IMG/VR virus record: IMGVR_UViG_3300042865_000346
Location: 1-41,524 of that record
DNA from: a virus
Strand: one strand, 5' to 3'
Length of the DNA stretch: 41,524 bases
The first letter of the stretch is position 1. The number at the start of each line of letters is the position of its first letter. This document shows positions 1 to 8,934 of this stretch, in pieces. Under the pieces are notes generated by a model. The model saw nothing but the letters and a program-made list of their open reading frames with translations. It was not told the origin of the DNA and did no database searches. The translations under genes were made by a program, and so were the position numbers.

Positions 1-183
1 TTGAGATACTACAACATCTGTATCACAAAGAAGATTTTCTCCAGTATATACTACACACTGAGCATCAAATACTTCAGAACATGGTTGTGGATCTGGACAT
101 CCTTCTGGAGTAGGACATGGAGCAGGAGTAGTGAGAGCTTTATCCTCACATCCGCATTTTTTACATGTATTATTGGTTGCCAT
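1..183 (-). CDS. Cys-rich virion-like protein, N-terminal part only
   Basis: An open frame starts at ATG 183-181 and reads off the left edge without a stop, giving about 61 residues. The start sits 11 nt after the stop of the upstream gene. The visible part is rich in Cys and Pro, with a CKKCGC-type pair near residue 7, and then a segment CVVYTGENLLC. That segment resembles CVIWQGPDIPC near the N-terminus of the 556-aa neighbour, so the two look like paralogues. Function is unknown; a structural role is inferred from context. The rest of the gene lies outside the window. Confidence 0.75.
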   Translation of the reverse strand, partial: MATNNTCKKCGCEDKALTTPAPCPTPEGCPDPQPCSEVFDAQCVVYTGENLLCDTDVVVSQ

Positions 184-193
184 GATATAATAT

Positions 194-1864
194 TTAAGGA
201 CAAACTTTATTTTTAATATCTGAGTTACAAGGATCAAGATATGCAATTAATCCATCTAGTCTAAATACAAATCCTCCTATTTGTGTTTCAAGACCGGCAT
301 TACAACTAAAAGGATATGTAAAAGAATTATATTCTACATCAACAGCTAAAGTTCCACCACCAGGTATATTTGCACTATGTATTTGTGTATTTGGACTAAG
401 AAAATTAGGAACTTCTTGTCCGCTTAAAACATTACTTGTAATGTATCTTAAATGTGATGAACCTAGTTGAGCAGGATTCTGAACAGTACTTGTATATTCT
501 AAATCTTTTAAAACAGCTGCATATAACTTTTTATCTGATGCTATACCTACTGATAAAAGTGCCGATAAAGCAGTACCATATCCTCCACCTAAATCAATTT
601 GTCTTGTAGCAACAACCCAACCTAAAGTATATGTTCCATCAAAATTAGTTAATGTGTCTACAACACTTGTTTTTATAACAGAAATATCATTATTAAATAC
701 AATAGATCCATTAGTATTTATATAACAACCACCTGTTCCTGAAAAAGTTGTAGGAGATGTAATTGAGTTATAAGAAGTAGCTGTATAATTAGCAGGATTT
801 GTTGGACTAACTGGATTTGGAAGTGGTACAACTACTAAACCTCTAAAATGTATTTGATTTCCTATTCTTCTACATTGAGGTTTGTCAACTCCTGAATAAA
901 AATCAAAACCGTTTAATTCAACCCAACCTGTATCTTGTATTTTAGCTGTTAATATATTTGAAGTATAATCTAAATTTATTGATGTTGTATCTTGTGTTGT
1001 AATTGATACATTTAAATTACTTAAATAATCATACATATCACATAATGCAATCCATAAATTATTAATGGCATCTGCTGCAGTAACCGGTGAATCATTCCAA
1101 GTTCCAAATCCTGTATATGGTCCATATGCACTGCTAAAGGTATCTCCTGGATTAGCTAATGAATCATCTGTACCTGTTATACATTGTGTAGCTACAGCTG
1201 AAAGAATATTAGCTGGTAAATCTGTTGCAGCAATTAATGCACAATAACCTATTGTACTATCATTTACCAAGGTATTTAATATTGTATCAATTGGTGCTTG
1301 AGTTAAGTTGGTATAAGGTGCTGATAAATACTCAGATAAACAGCCAGTATCTATTGATGGTAATGTAAATGTTGGCGGAGGAGTGTTTTCTAATACAGTA
1401 ACTCTAATATCTAGATTTGTAATTTGATTGTTTATGATATCTATTTGATCTAATATACTACAGATTCTATTTGCTATCATTTGTACATAGTCTACTAATT
1501 GCATAGTAGTTTGTGTACCTTCAATAAAACATGGAGCTACTGAAACAACACAATCAGGGCATCCAGATGATTTGACTTCTGTAGGGGTTATTCCGTTTAG
1601 CTCACATATTTTAGTTATGAGTAATTGTATAAGAGCTTGAAAATCTTCTGGAGGACATGCATTAATACCTAAACAAGTAAGATCATAGTTACTTACTTTT
1701 AACTGATCCATAATAGTACATAACTCAGTACCAAGTTTTGCAACTATATCTGATACTGTATCTCCAGTACATAGTTTAATGCATGGAATATCTGGTCCCT
1801 GCCAAATAACGCAGTTACTTGATATTGGGCTACATGGTCTATTATCTAAGTTTAATGGTTTCAT
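194..1864 (-). CDS. Putative tail fibre/virion protein (556 aa)
   Basis: The protein opens with a Cys-rich module (residues about 10-105, several spaced Cys, motif CVIWQGPDIPC) shared with the truncated gene to its left. A helical stretch around 130-160 looks like a short coiled coil. The rest is Thr/Asn/Ser-rich beta sequence typical of phage fibres, with a segment near 325 (DTGWVELNGFDFYSG) of the kind that begins fibre tip domains. No enzymatic motif is visible. It is the last complete gene of the structural block and is preceded by a candidate late promoter at 1881. Role as a host-contact or head-surface fibre is inferred. Confidence 0.7.
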   Translation of the reverse strand: MKPLNLDNRPCSPISSNCVIWQGPDIPCIKLCTGDTVSDIVAKLGTELCTIMDQLKVSNYDLTCLGINACPPEDFQALIQLLITKICELNGITPTEVKSSGCPDCVVSVAPCFIEGTQTTMQLVDYVQMIANRICSILDQIDIINNQITNLDIRVTVLENTPPPTFTLPSIDTGCLSEYLSAPYTNLTQAPIDTILNTLVNDSTIGYCALIAATDLPANILSAVATQCITGTDDSLANPGDTFSSAYGPYTGFGTWNDSPVTAADAINNLWIALCDMYDYLSNLNVSITTQDTTSINLDYTSNILTAKIQDTGWVELNGFDFYSGVDKPQCRRIGNQIHFRGLVVVPLPNPVSPTNPANYTATSYNSITSPTTFSGTGGCYINTNGSIVFNNDISVIKTSVVDTLTNFDGTYTLGWVVATRQIDLGGGYGTALSALLSVGIASDKKLYAAVLKDLEYTSTVQNPAQLGSSHLRYITSNVLSGQEVPNFLSPNTQIHSANIPGGGTLAVDVEYNSFTYPFSCNAGLETQIGGFVFRLDGLIAYLDPCNSDIKNKVCP

Positions 1865-1880
1865 ACTTTTACTTATTATT

Positions 1881-1889
1881 ATAATATAC
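1881..1889 (-). promoter_or_regulatory. Candidate late-promoter element
   Basis: The minus strand reads TTAGTATATTATAATAA here, 17 nt upstream of the 556-aa gene. The core GTATATTAT is shared with elements before the fibre, lysis and scaffold genes. This is sequence recurrence only; the start of transcription is not known. Confidence 0.4.
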
Positions 1890-1895
1890 TAATTA

Positions 1896-4319
1896 TTATT
1901 GAGAATTACAAGTTTTAGGACTACTGTTACACCCGCACCCACATGTAGAAGTATTATTACAACATGATTGTACCGGAGTGCATACATAGTTTGGATCTAC
2001 GGCTCCTTGTAAATCAGCTAGTTCTTTTTTAACAATCCATCTTTCTCCAAGGTCTACATCCGGACAACAGTTACTAATACCATATCTTTTTTCAAGAACA
2101 GTTTTATATAGTATTTCAGATGATTTACATGCAAACTTTTCATATTTTTCTGGATCACAAGAAGGTGTTGAATATCCCGGTTTTACTTTTCTTTTTGGAA
2201 GAGGTTCTACCGGACATTGATTATTTATACAATCTCCAAAGTGTTCAATATATACTAATGCTTCTTCTTCCGGAGTTAGTACCCAATTAATTAAACATAC
2301 TTTATCACTTGTTTCATTTGGTTGCAGATTAATAGTTACTTCTTCAAATAAACAATTTAAGTATATAAAGTCTTTAGCTATAGTATCTTGATTTGTAATT
2401 TTATTACATACACATGGGAATGTTTCTAAGCATTCTGGACAATCAATAAATGAATCTGTTACAGTTACTATACCAGCATTAATTGGTTCTCTAGTTTCTT
2501 CTACTGTAAAACAACTATCACATCCTTTAATTTTTATTACTGGAAGTGCAGTACATTCAGTTGTTACAAGATTTTCTACTTCAAAATCACCACCATCATA
2601 AACCCAATTATTAGATATAGGACATTCAGTATCTGCACTATTTATATAAGCATCACTTCCGTTTATGAGAAAACTCCAAACTAAACCAAATCCACCACCC
2701 CATGAAATATTTATATCACTATCATCTAATCCGTCAATAGTTATTCCACCTAAAGTATATTGATTTTTACCATTTGTAGTATCTGTTTTAGGCACATCAA
2801 ATTCATAATCAATACCATCATAAGTAAACGAAACATGAATACAATCATTACAACTTACTGGTGAAGGTATAAGTGAACTTAAATCAGTATATGTATATGT
2901 TACATTATTTGGATCTAAACAGTCTGTAAGTTTATAGTAAGTTCTATTACATGCTAAACAACTATCAAATGTAAATAGTATAGTAATTGGCTGAGTAGCC
3001 GGAGGCATGTAATCTATTAGAGTTACAAACCAACACTCTCCACAATCTAATTCTACAGTCTTCCCTACATATGCTGAGTAATCATCTAAACTGTATCTTA
3101 CTATAGTTTGATTGTTACAGTTAGTAAACTTATAAGCTATTATTGGTAAACAAGATGGACAGTCATCAAATACTTGTAGTATAGTTACATTAACGGGACA
3201 TTCACAATCTTCTGATAATTCAATAGTCCAACAACCATCATAACCATTTAATGTAACTACTTTATTTTGAGATGCATACTGAGATATGTTTGGAGTATTA
3301 GATACAACTGTCAGTGTCTCTGATGTTAAACAGTTAGTAAATAAATAACATAAATCTACACATTCATTATTAACACAAGGACCATAGTTAGTAACTTCTC
3401 CTGTACCGCCCATAACAATTGGAGGTACTATAGAACAAAATTTACTAGCACCTAATATTTCTTGAGTTACTTGATCTTCATCAACATAAAGTATTATTGT
3501 TGGAGTTCCTGTAACTTCATAACATTCATTAGGACAGTCTGGTTGTAGGCCAGATGCTGTAACTTGTAATGATGAAAAATATGATTCTGGATCACAAGGG
3601 GCATCTGTTTCAATAACATACCAGTCTCCTGGAATAGGTTGATAGTCTTGATCATTTATATTAATAAACTGACCAATATATAGTGATAAGTTAGTATTAG
3701 TATAAATTATAGTACCATCACACTTTGTTAAAAGAAAACATTTTTCTACACACAGCGGGCATTCCACTTGATATGTTTCATCAGTACAATCAATTGTAAT
3801 ATCTGTTGGTCCTGTATAGTTAGAAGCATTTGGTGCTAATGGTAAAGCATTCCACATAGTATTATCTACTATGGGTCCTATACCTACAGCAACTGTATCT
3901 ACTCTATAACAAATGTTTTCTAATAGATATGTTGGAGCTCCTGTGTATTCTTTAAGTCCTAGTAAGTAACCACCATCTTGTGTAGACTTAAAATATATTA
4001 ATGAATTATCACAACATTTTTCAAAAATTAAATATCTATTATCTGATGCACAAGGACATGGTTCTGTAAGGCAGTCTCCTAATGTTCTTGTTAAATCTGT
4101 GTCAGGTAATATTGCTCCAGTAGGTGTTCCACCTGTACCTACTTTAATTATTTGATAGCATTGACCATTTTCCCATTCAAACCCATTATCAGGATCAATA
4201 TATGTTGGACCAGAATATGTATAAGTACCTGTAGGAATATTTACTGTACTTTGAAATTCTCCAAAAATTCTAGTATCACAACATGATACAACTCTATATA
4301 GGTATGAGGTTCCAGCCAT
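1896..4319 (-). CDS. Large Cys-rich repeat virion protein (807 aa)
   Basis: The protein is built of tandem beta-rich units of about 65-100 residues, each opening with an aromatic-hydrophobic-x-x-C pattern such as CYLFTNC, AYKFTNC, YYKLTDC or CFLLTKC and closing with a Cys pair such as DCPSCL or SCLACN. Dozens of Cys are conserved in spacing, which suggests metal binding or disulfide-stapled repeats. The C-terminal domain (about 690-790) has a separate Cys pattern including NCCPDVD and ends in a CGCGC cluster. No signal peptide or catalytic motif is seen. It lies two nt before the zinc-ribbon gene in a Cys-rich virion block. A structural or adhesin role is inferred; the exact function is unknown. 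Confidence 0.65.
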   Translation of the reverse strand: MAGTSYLYRVVSCCDTRIFGEFQSTVNIPTGTYTYSGPTYIDPDNGFEWENGQCYQIIKVGTGGTPTGAILPDTDLTRTLGDCLTEPCPCASDNRYLIFEKCCDNSLIYFKSTQDGGYLLGLKEYTGAPTYLLENICYRVDTVAVGIGPIVDNTMWNALPLAPNASNYTGPTDITIDCTDETYQVECPLCVEKCFLLTKCDGTIIYTNTNLSLYIGQFININDQDYQPIPGDWYVIETDAPCDPESYFSSLQVTASGLQPDCPNECYEVTGTPTIILYVDEDQVTQEILGASKFCSIVPPIVMGGTGEVTNYGPCVNNECVDLCYLFTNCLTSETLTVVSNTPNISQYASQNKVVTLNGYDGCWTIELSEDCECPVNVTILQVFDDCPSCLPIIAYKFTNCNNQTIVRYSLDDYSAYVGKTVELDCGECWFVTLIDYMPPATQPITILFTFDSCLACNRTYYKLTDCLDPNNVTYTYTDLSSLIPSPVSCNDCIHVSFTYDGIDYEFDVPKTDTTNGKNQYTLGGITIDGLDDSDINISWGGGFGLVWSFLINGSDAYINSADTECPISNNWVYDGGDFEVENLVTTECTALPVIKIKGCDSCFTVEETREPINAGIVTVTDSFIDCPECLETFPCVCNKITNQDTIAKDFIYLNCLFEEVTINLQPNETSDKVCLINWVLTPEEEALVYIEHFGDCINNQCPVEPLPKRKVKPGYSTPSCDPEKYEKFACKSSEILYKTVLEKRYGISNCCPDVDLGERWIVKKELADLQGAVDPNYVCTPVQSCCNNTSTCGCGCNSSPKTCNSQ

Positions 4320-4321
4320 TA

Positions 4322-4558
4322 TTATTTAGTAAACTTATTTAAATTTTTATATCTTTCTTTTCCCCATACATTTAAAGGTGCAAGACCTTTACCTTCAATT
4401 ACTACAGCAGGAGATTTTTTTCTAGGTTGTATTACAGGAGCTTTAGTAACTCCAGGAGTTTTACCTGCGCAATTAGCACATCCTTGTTTTCCATCAGCAA
4501 GCGTTCTTTTCTGACATCCACAAGATAAGTTACTTCCGCAGTTTGGACATGTTGCCAT
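4322..4558 (-). CDS. Small zinc-ribbon-like protein (78 aa)
   Basis: The N-terminus carries CPNCGSNLSCGCQKR and then GCANC, six or seven Cys in CxxC-type pairs within 33 residues, as expected for a zinc-binding ribbon. The remainder is basic and Pro-rich and ends with an ERYKNLNKF helix. Similar small Cys-rich proteins accompany structural genes in large phages. It sits between a 188-aa structural gene and the 807-aa Cys-rich protein, so it may be a virion or assembly component. Function is not known. Confidence 0.6.
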   Translation of the reverse strand: MATCPNCGSNLSCGCQKRTLADGKQGCANCAGKTPGVTKAPVIQPRKKSPAVVIEGKGLAPLNVWGKERYKNLNKFTK

Positions 4559-4576
4559 AATTTGTTGGTTTTAGGT

Positions 4577-5143
4577 TTAACAATTTGTACAAGACATTTT
4601 ATTTAAAAGCTTGAGAGCATAGTTATATAAACTCATACCTTTTTGTGGCTCATGACAAAATTCTACTTTTGACTTAGCAGCATCAAGGTACATTTTTATA
4701 AATCTTAACTCTTCAAGAATTTTTTGAATTTTTGCAGGAGGATCACAAGCATTAGCATCTACATCACATAGAATTTTGTAGTATTTATTCATTGCTTGTG
4801 TAACTCTCATATGATTATATTCTACATATACTTGATCATTTGGAGATACACTGTATTTAATTACATATACTCCATCTGGTAGATCAACGTACTGTGTTCC
4901 ACAGTTTGTAGTTTGTAATTGTAAATCACATGCTGTAATAGTAATGTGTCCATTATTAACAAAATTATCCATAACAGTTCCTTCAATTTGATTTGAGTAG
5001 TTAAACCCAGGCACTGTAATATTTAGTGTTGGACATGAAATTGGAAGCAAAGGATTTACTGCATAAACACTTGTGTCAAATATTTTTAATACACAAGAGT
5101 TCATTACAAATGGTACCTCTAAACTTAAGACATGATTTGCCAT
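4577..5143 (-). CDS. Conserved structural protein (188 aa), unknown
   Basis: The first about 120 residues are beta-rich with scattered Cys (NSCVLKIFD, SCPTLNITVPG, ITACDLQ) and the last about 60 are helical (KILEELRFIKMYLDAAKS), ending in CTNC. This resembles a small beta-sandwich virion protein with a helical tail. It lies just after the terminator of the 567-aa structural gene and starts the run of Cys-rich virion genes. No specific family is recognised with confidence. Confidence 0.6.
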   Translation of the reverse strand: MANHVLSLEVPFVMNSCVLKIFDTSVYAVNPLLPISCPTLNITVPGFNYSNQIEGTVMDNFVNNGHITITACDLQLQTTNCGTQYVDLPDGVYVIKYSVSPNDQVYVEYNHMRVTQAMNKYYKILCDVDANACDPPAKIQKILEELRFIKMYLDAAKSKVEFCHEPQKGMSLYNYALKLLNKMSCTNC

Positions 5144-5160
5144 GGAAATATTTATAAAAA

Positions 5161-5192
5161 AAGGGGAGGAGTTTGAAACTCTGCTCCCCTTT
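5161..5192 (-). terminator. Rho-independent terminator after the 567-aa gene
   Basis: On the minus strand a GGGGAGC-AGAGTTT stem folds back on AAACTC-CTCCCC and is followed by a run of seven T. It lies 25 nt past the stop of the 567-aa gene and 18 nt before the next start, so it insulates a highly expressed gene from those beyond it. Confidence 0.85.
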
Positions 5193-5216
5193 CTAGTTAA
5201 TAATTAGAATATGTAA

Positions 5217-6920
5217 TTAGTCTTTTCTTTTATTGGTTAAAGGTGGAATTGCAATTGGAACATCACAATTTGATTCACAGAGAAACGCCTCTAATTCACA
5301 AACTCCACAGTTTGCTAGATAATCACCTACACAACTTGTAAAAGTCTCAAATCCAGTGAATCCGTCACCAAATGCTGGAAAAATAATTTGCAATAAATAT
5401 TGGTCATTATCAAATACTCCTGTAGGATTGTTATATCTTGGAACATTATGTTGTAGATAAACAGTATTGTATAATGCACTTCTATTAATTGCAGTAATTA
5501 ATTGATTTCCTTGAGTGATCTCTCTGATACGGAAGTCAGAATGTAGGAAGTTTTGTCTATAGCTTTCAGAAAGAACTAAATCTCTTAATAAAGTTTCTCC
5601 AAGACCATTAGCTTGAGTTGCTAAACATTCATGAACAACACAAATACCATCAAATGTACATGGGTCTCCATTAAGATCTAATTCTGATAAGTAAAGTTTA
5701 ACTGGTTCTTTTTCATAGAAGTCTGTCAACTGGAATGTACAGTCACCAAATTTAGTATCTACATAAGCACCTTCAAATACAAGACCGGCACAAGCACCTT
5801 CAGTATGAGCAATACCTTCTGGATAATTATCCCAAGTATCACCACCTAAAGTACTAAGATCTTGAGCACTAGTTCCTGGAGCATACCAAAGTACACCAGC
5901 TTCATCTTGTATAACTATTCTTACAAACGGATTAACTACTGGGTAACGTAAGATAGCATCTGCCCACTTGATCATTACATAAGTTGAATTAACAGCAACT
6001 GGAGCAATTGATCCTTCTGGACAACATCCTGTATAAGCTTCAGCAATATAGTATGCATTGTGATTTAAATATCTTAATGCAGGAGAACCTTTAATATCTA
6101 AACGTAGATTATAAGTTTCACCACATAAGAATTCTTTACAACATGCTGCACCGCCTGAACCAGTAATTGGATCTACTATAGCAGAAGTAACATCATTAAC
6201 TGTTAGTTGAAATCCTGAACTATCTCCATCAACAGTTAAAGTATCCCCGATTGAATAACCTTTACCCAGAACAGCATTATCAGGTGTACTTATTGCAATA
6301 ACTACTCCTGAACCGTCAGTTCTAATAAGTATTGTTGCTCCTGTTCCAGTACCGCCTACTAATGCAACTGGTGTAAAAACATTTAAGTTTGGAGTTTGTC
6401 CATCAATGGGACCACCCGATGTAGACGAACTTAAAATCCCACCTCCAGCAGTAGCATATGTTGAACCAACATGAACAATTTCATTTTGTGGTTGACATGC
6501 TTCTACACTGTAGAATCTAGATACATATTTAGGATTAATAACTTTAGACTTGTTAGTCTCAGTATATCCACCATGGAAAGGACCAATCTTGTCATTGTTA
6601 TAAATTGCAGATCCTGCAATATAAAAAGGACAACATGTAGGACCTGCCGCTAATAGTAATGGACCATCACATCCTAAATTTAATGATAAGTTTGTCTTAG
6701 GGTCAAAGATTCCAATATAACCAGATTGATATGTACCGTTACTATCTTCAGCTATAGTAGATAAAGTATTTAGACCATAAGTTGGTACACCTGAAGTAGT
6801 TAAGAAACCACCTGCTGTAGTTGCACTAACAGTGCCTCCATTTAGTAAAGGAACATCTTCGTTAAGGTTTATTCCAGTAGCTAAAAAGCTTTTCTGGAAT
6901 GCATGATTAAAATAAGCCAT
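5217..6920 (-). CDS. Major structural protein candidate (567 aa)
   Basis: This gene has its own promoter region (6944-6964) and its own strong terminator (5161-5192), an arrangement expected for an abundant virion protein. The protein is beta-rich with Gly/Thr loops, a Gly-rich insertion around 155-245, and Cys residues throughout (for example GPTCCPFYIAG, YTGCCPEGS). There is no signal peptide or enzymatic motif. Its place in the head/Cys-rich block suggests a tube, sheath, decoration or head-surface protein, but I cannot choose between these from sequence. Mass spectrometry of virions would show its abundance. Confidence 0.6.
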   Translation of the reverse strand: MAYFNHAFQKSFLATGINLNEDVPLLNGGTVSATTAGGFLTTSGVPTYGLNTLSTIAEDSNGTYQSGYIGIFDPKTNLSLNLGCDGPLLLAAGPTCCPFYIAGSAIYNNDKIGPFHGGYTETNKSKVINPKYVSRFYSVEACQPQNEIVHVGSTYATAGGGILSSSTSGGPIDGQTPNLNVFTPVALVGGTGTGATILIRTDGSGVVIAISTPDNAVLGKGYSIGDTLTVDGDSSGFQLTVNDVTSAIVDPITGSGGAACCKEFLCGETYNLRLDIKGSPALRYLNHNAYYIAEAYTGCCPEGSIAPVAVNSTYVMIKWADAILRYPVVNPFVRIVIQDEAGVLWYAPGTSAQDLSTLGGDTWDNYPEGIAHTEGACAGLVFEGAYVDTKFGDCTFQLTDFYEKEPVKLYLSELDLNGDPCTFDGICVVHECLATQANGLGETLLRDLVLSESYRQNFLHSDFRIREITQGNQLITAINRSALYNTVYLQHNVPRYNNPTGVFDNDQYLLQIIFPAFGDGFTGFETFTSCVGDYLANCGVCELEAFLCESNCDVPIAIPPLTNKRKD

Positions 6921-6943
6921 TTTTCTTTTTTTTAATTAATAAA

Positions 6944-6964
6944 CAAATATATAGTATAATATAA
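6944..6964 (-). promoter_or_regulatory. Promoter region of the 567-aa structural gene
   Basis: Reading the minus strand, a GTATATTAT-like core (TTATATTAT, 6964-6956) is followed at once by TATATTTG (6951-6944), which fits the Bacteroidota -7 consensus TAnnTTTG. The start codon is 24 nt further on. The two boxes together suggest a start of transcription near 6937. Confidence 0.5.
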
Positions 6965-6987
6965 TAAAAGTTTTTTAAACTTCCAAA

Positions 6988-7440
6988 TTATTTTAAGAAA
7001 AGTAATTTGTATTTAGCAGAATTAATAGAATCTTTAAGAGTGTCTAAAGAGTTTACTATTTCTGAGTATGGCATTTTAGCTTGTAAACCATTTACCATTT
7101 CATACATATCTCTTAGATAACTTAAACCTTCTTCTACTGTATTTATTGTTCTTGGTGCTACTTCTTTGTAGTCAAGAATCTTTTCTGCTGCTCCTTGGTA
7201 TCCTTCTATAAGTGTATCAGCATGTCCAGGTAAAGCATCATACAAATCATTTAGAGCTTTGTGTGCTGCATAGGCACCGGATCCTTTTACTTTTAAATGA
7301 AGCTTATGAAAACTTGAAGCAGCATTCATAAGTTCTGTAGCACATGCTGCTGTCATAGTATCTATTGAAGCTCCTGCAGGAGTTCTTGAGTATGAAGCGC
7401 TAGGTGCAGCATCTCTTTTTAATAATCTAGGTTTTTCCAT
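6988..7440 (-). CDS. Ferritin/Dps-like phage protein (DUF5856-like)
   Basis: After a basic N-terminal tail of about 30 residues the protein is all-helical. Residues about 42-90 read ASSFHKLHLKVKGSGAYAAH followed by a DLYDALPGHADTLIEGY helix. This matches the pattern at the start of Dps-type four-helix bundles, where a conserved His in helix 1 is followed by an H/D/E series in helix 2. Phage proteins of this kind (DUF5856-like) have been linked to the ferritin-like fold. It could store iron, protect packaged DNA, or be a structural helper. The full set of ferroxidase ligands cannot be confirmed by eye. Confidence 0.5.
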   Translation of the reverse strand: MEKPRLLKRDAAPSASYSRTPAGASIDTMTAACATELMNAASSFHKLHLKVKGSGAYAAHKALNDLYDALPGHADTLIEGYQGAAEKILDYKEVAPRTINTVEEGLSYLRDMYEMVNGLQAKMPYSEIVNSLDTLKDSINSAKYKLLFLK

Positions 7441-7445
7441 TGTTA

Positions 7446-8144
7446 TTAGTTGTTACGTTCAGCTCCTTCTGTACCTCTAGTATATTGATTACCTGATTCA
7501 ATATCACCAGCAAGTATTGCTACAGCCTCATCTATTATTAATTCTATTATATCATCTTTAAACTCACATAGTACTTCTTGAGTAGATTGCACATTAGTAT
7601 ATGGATCTACGCAACCGTTTATCTGTATCTTAATAGGCTGCCGGTAGTATACCAAATCTGCAGACTGCACTTCAAAATCACCGTTGGTGTAAATATTTAC
7701 TTTATCACCTTTGAGAGTAGCAAATGTTTCTGCCCAAGTAAAATCAGGTCTTTTGTTTACATCTCTTAGTAACTGGTTTAAGTTACCTTCTTCAGCTAAA
7801 TATACTGTCATTCTTCTTTTACCACAACAATCTTTACCAGCAAAGACATCTACTCTTTTCCATTGTAAATACTCTTCAGGAATAGGACCTGCATAATAAT
7901 ATTCTTTATCTACCAATGATAATGATTGAGTACTTAATAAAACTTGTAAGTCATCTTTTCTACGGGTAGATTGCTCATCACCTTCTTTTACCATATTAAT
8001 ACCATGAAGCTGTCTACGGGTCCATTCAACCTGAGCTTTATTAAAAGATTCAACAACTTGCCAGCATTCTATGTTGTCATAGTCTTGGCTGTCAAGTTTA
8101 TTGAGCCTTTGTTTCATCTTTATGGTAATAGTACTATTGAGCAT
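7446..8144 (-). CDS. Virion/connector-region protein (232 aa), unknown
   Basis: The N-terminal about 75 residues are helical and charged, with a KAQVEWTRRQLHG segment. The middle is beta-rich (YYYAGPIPEEYLQWKRVDVF), and the C-terminus includes an acidic helix (FKDDIIELIIDEAVAILAGD). The pattern resembles head-completion or tail-connector proteins of large phages, but no family is identified. The start at 8144 is 2 nt after the stop of the upstream small gene; an internal ATG nine codons in is an alternative. Confidence 0.55.
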   Translation of the reverse strand: MLNSTITIKMKQRLNKLDSQDYDNIECWQVVESFNKAQVEWTRRQLHGINMVKEGDEQSTRRKDDLQVLLSTQSLSLVDKEYYYAGPIPEEYLQWKRVDVFAGKDCCGKRRMTVYLAEEGNLNQLLRDVNKRPDFTWAETFATLKGDKVNIYTNGDFEVQSADLVYYRQPIKIQINGCVDPYTNVQSTQEVLCEFKDDIIELIIDEAVAILAGDIESGNQYTRGTEGAERNN

Positions 8145-8146
8145 GC

Positions 8147-8308
8147 TTATCTATTTTTAGCAATCTTCTTAAATGTTTTAGCTAAAGCCTTAGCCTTACC
8201 TGTACAACCTGGTTTAGTTATTGGAGTACACTTACCTTTTGTACCTCTTCTTTCTATAGAAGCTGTGGCTTTCTGTATCCAATTTTTATCTGACTTCTTA
8301 GTTGCCAT
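8147..8308 (-). CDS. Small basic phage protein (53 aa)
   Basis: A 53-codon frame runs from ATG 8308-8306 to TAA 8149-8147 and fills the gap between its neighbours exactly, 2 nt from each. The protein begins MATKKSDKNWIQKATASIER and is rich in Lys, with two Cys in a KGKCTPITKPGCTGKAKALA segment. Short proteins with a KNWIQKA opening are common in Bacteroidota phages; their role is unknown. It belongs to the cluster of Lys-rich small genes that follows the capsid genes. Confidence 0.75.
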   Translation of the reverse strand: MATKKSDKNWIQKATASIERRGTKGKCTPITKPGCTGKAKALAKTFKKIAKNR

Positions 8309-8310
8309 AA

Positions 8311-8922
8311 TTATTTCTTTTTAACAGAACCACCTTTTTTCTTAATAACTCCACGGCCTTTAAGTATATCAGCCTTAGTTACTTTACCATCACCCGTAAG
8401 ATCTGGGAAACCACCTTTTTGAAACTTAGTTCTTGCAGGTTCTCTTTTACCTATAGCTGTATAACCTTGGTCTCCGGCAGATCTAATCTTACCAGGATAA
8501 CCTCTTTGCACATTTACAGAAGCACCAAATTTAGCTTTAGGAGCTTCAGCTTCTTTTTTAGCTTTTTCTTTTTCAGCTTTTCTAGCTTTTCTAGCTTTTA
8601 CTTTATCAGAAATAGCTTTTGCAGCAGTACCAACAACACCAGCTACTGTAGCGGCAACACCAATTTTGGAACCTGTTGAGCTAAATGGTTTTTTATATCC
8701 CGGTGTTTTTTCTTGACATCCTTGCACTGACCAATAATAGCCTGGAGGACAGCCTTTAGATGAACCGCCTTTTTTTAAGATTCTGCCTTGTTCAGATCTT
8801 GGGTTATTAGAATATCTTGGCATACCAACTAATCCAGTTGATCCGCCTTTTTCCATTTTTTTTATTTTCTTTACAGATCCACCGGCTTTCATTTTGCCGC
8901 ATCCAGTTTTACAAGTTTTCAT
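8311..8922 (-). CDS. Lys/Gly-rich protein with EF-hand/dockerin-like loop (203 aa)
   Basis: The protein opens with a CKTGCGKMKAGG stretch, carries a small Cys-containing motif (CPPGYYWSVQGCQ) near residue 58, a short hydrophobic segment (VAATVAGVVGTAAKAI, about 88-104) and a highly charged KARKARKAEKEKAKKEAEA helix. Near residue 177 it has DLTGDGKVTKADI, which matches a single calcium-binding EF-hand/dockerin loop. The mix of basic tail, small hydrophobic segment and one loop suggests a minor virion protein. Function is unknown. Confidence 0.6.
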   Translation of the reverse strand: MKTCKTGCGKMKAGGSVKKIKKMEKGGSTGLVGMPRYSNNPRSEQGRILKKGGSSKGCPPGYYWSVQGCQEKTPGYKKPFSSTGSKIGVAATVAGVVGTAAKAISDKVKARKARKAEKEKAKKEAEAPKAKFGASVNVQRGYPGKIRSAGDQGYTAIGKREPARTKFQKGGFPDLTGDGKVTKADILKGRGVIKKKGGSVKKK

Positions 8923-8934
8923 GATATATATAAT

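Noticed and set aside
1-216. A plus-strand frame at the left edge
   Set aside because: It is antisense to the Cys-rich minus-strand gene that fits the gene layout and starts 11 nt after its neighbour's stop, so the plus-strand frame is a shadow.
5217-6920. Assignment of the 567-aa protein as tail sheath
   Set aside because: The isolation of the gene by promoter and terminator suits an abundant protein, but no sheath motif is visible and no tube or tape-measure gene is adjacent, so the specific role was left open.
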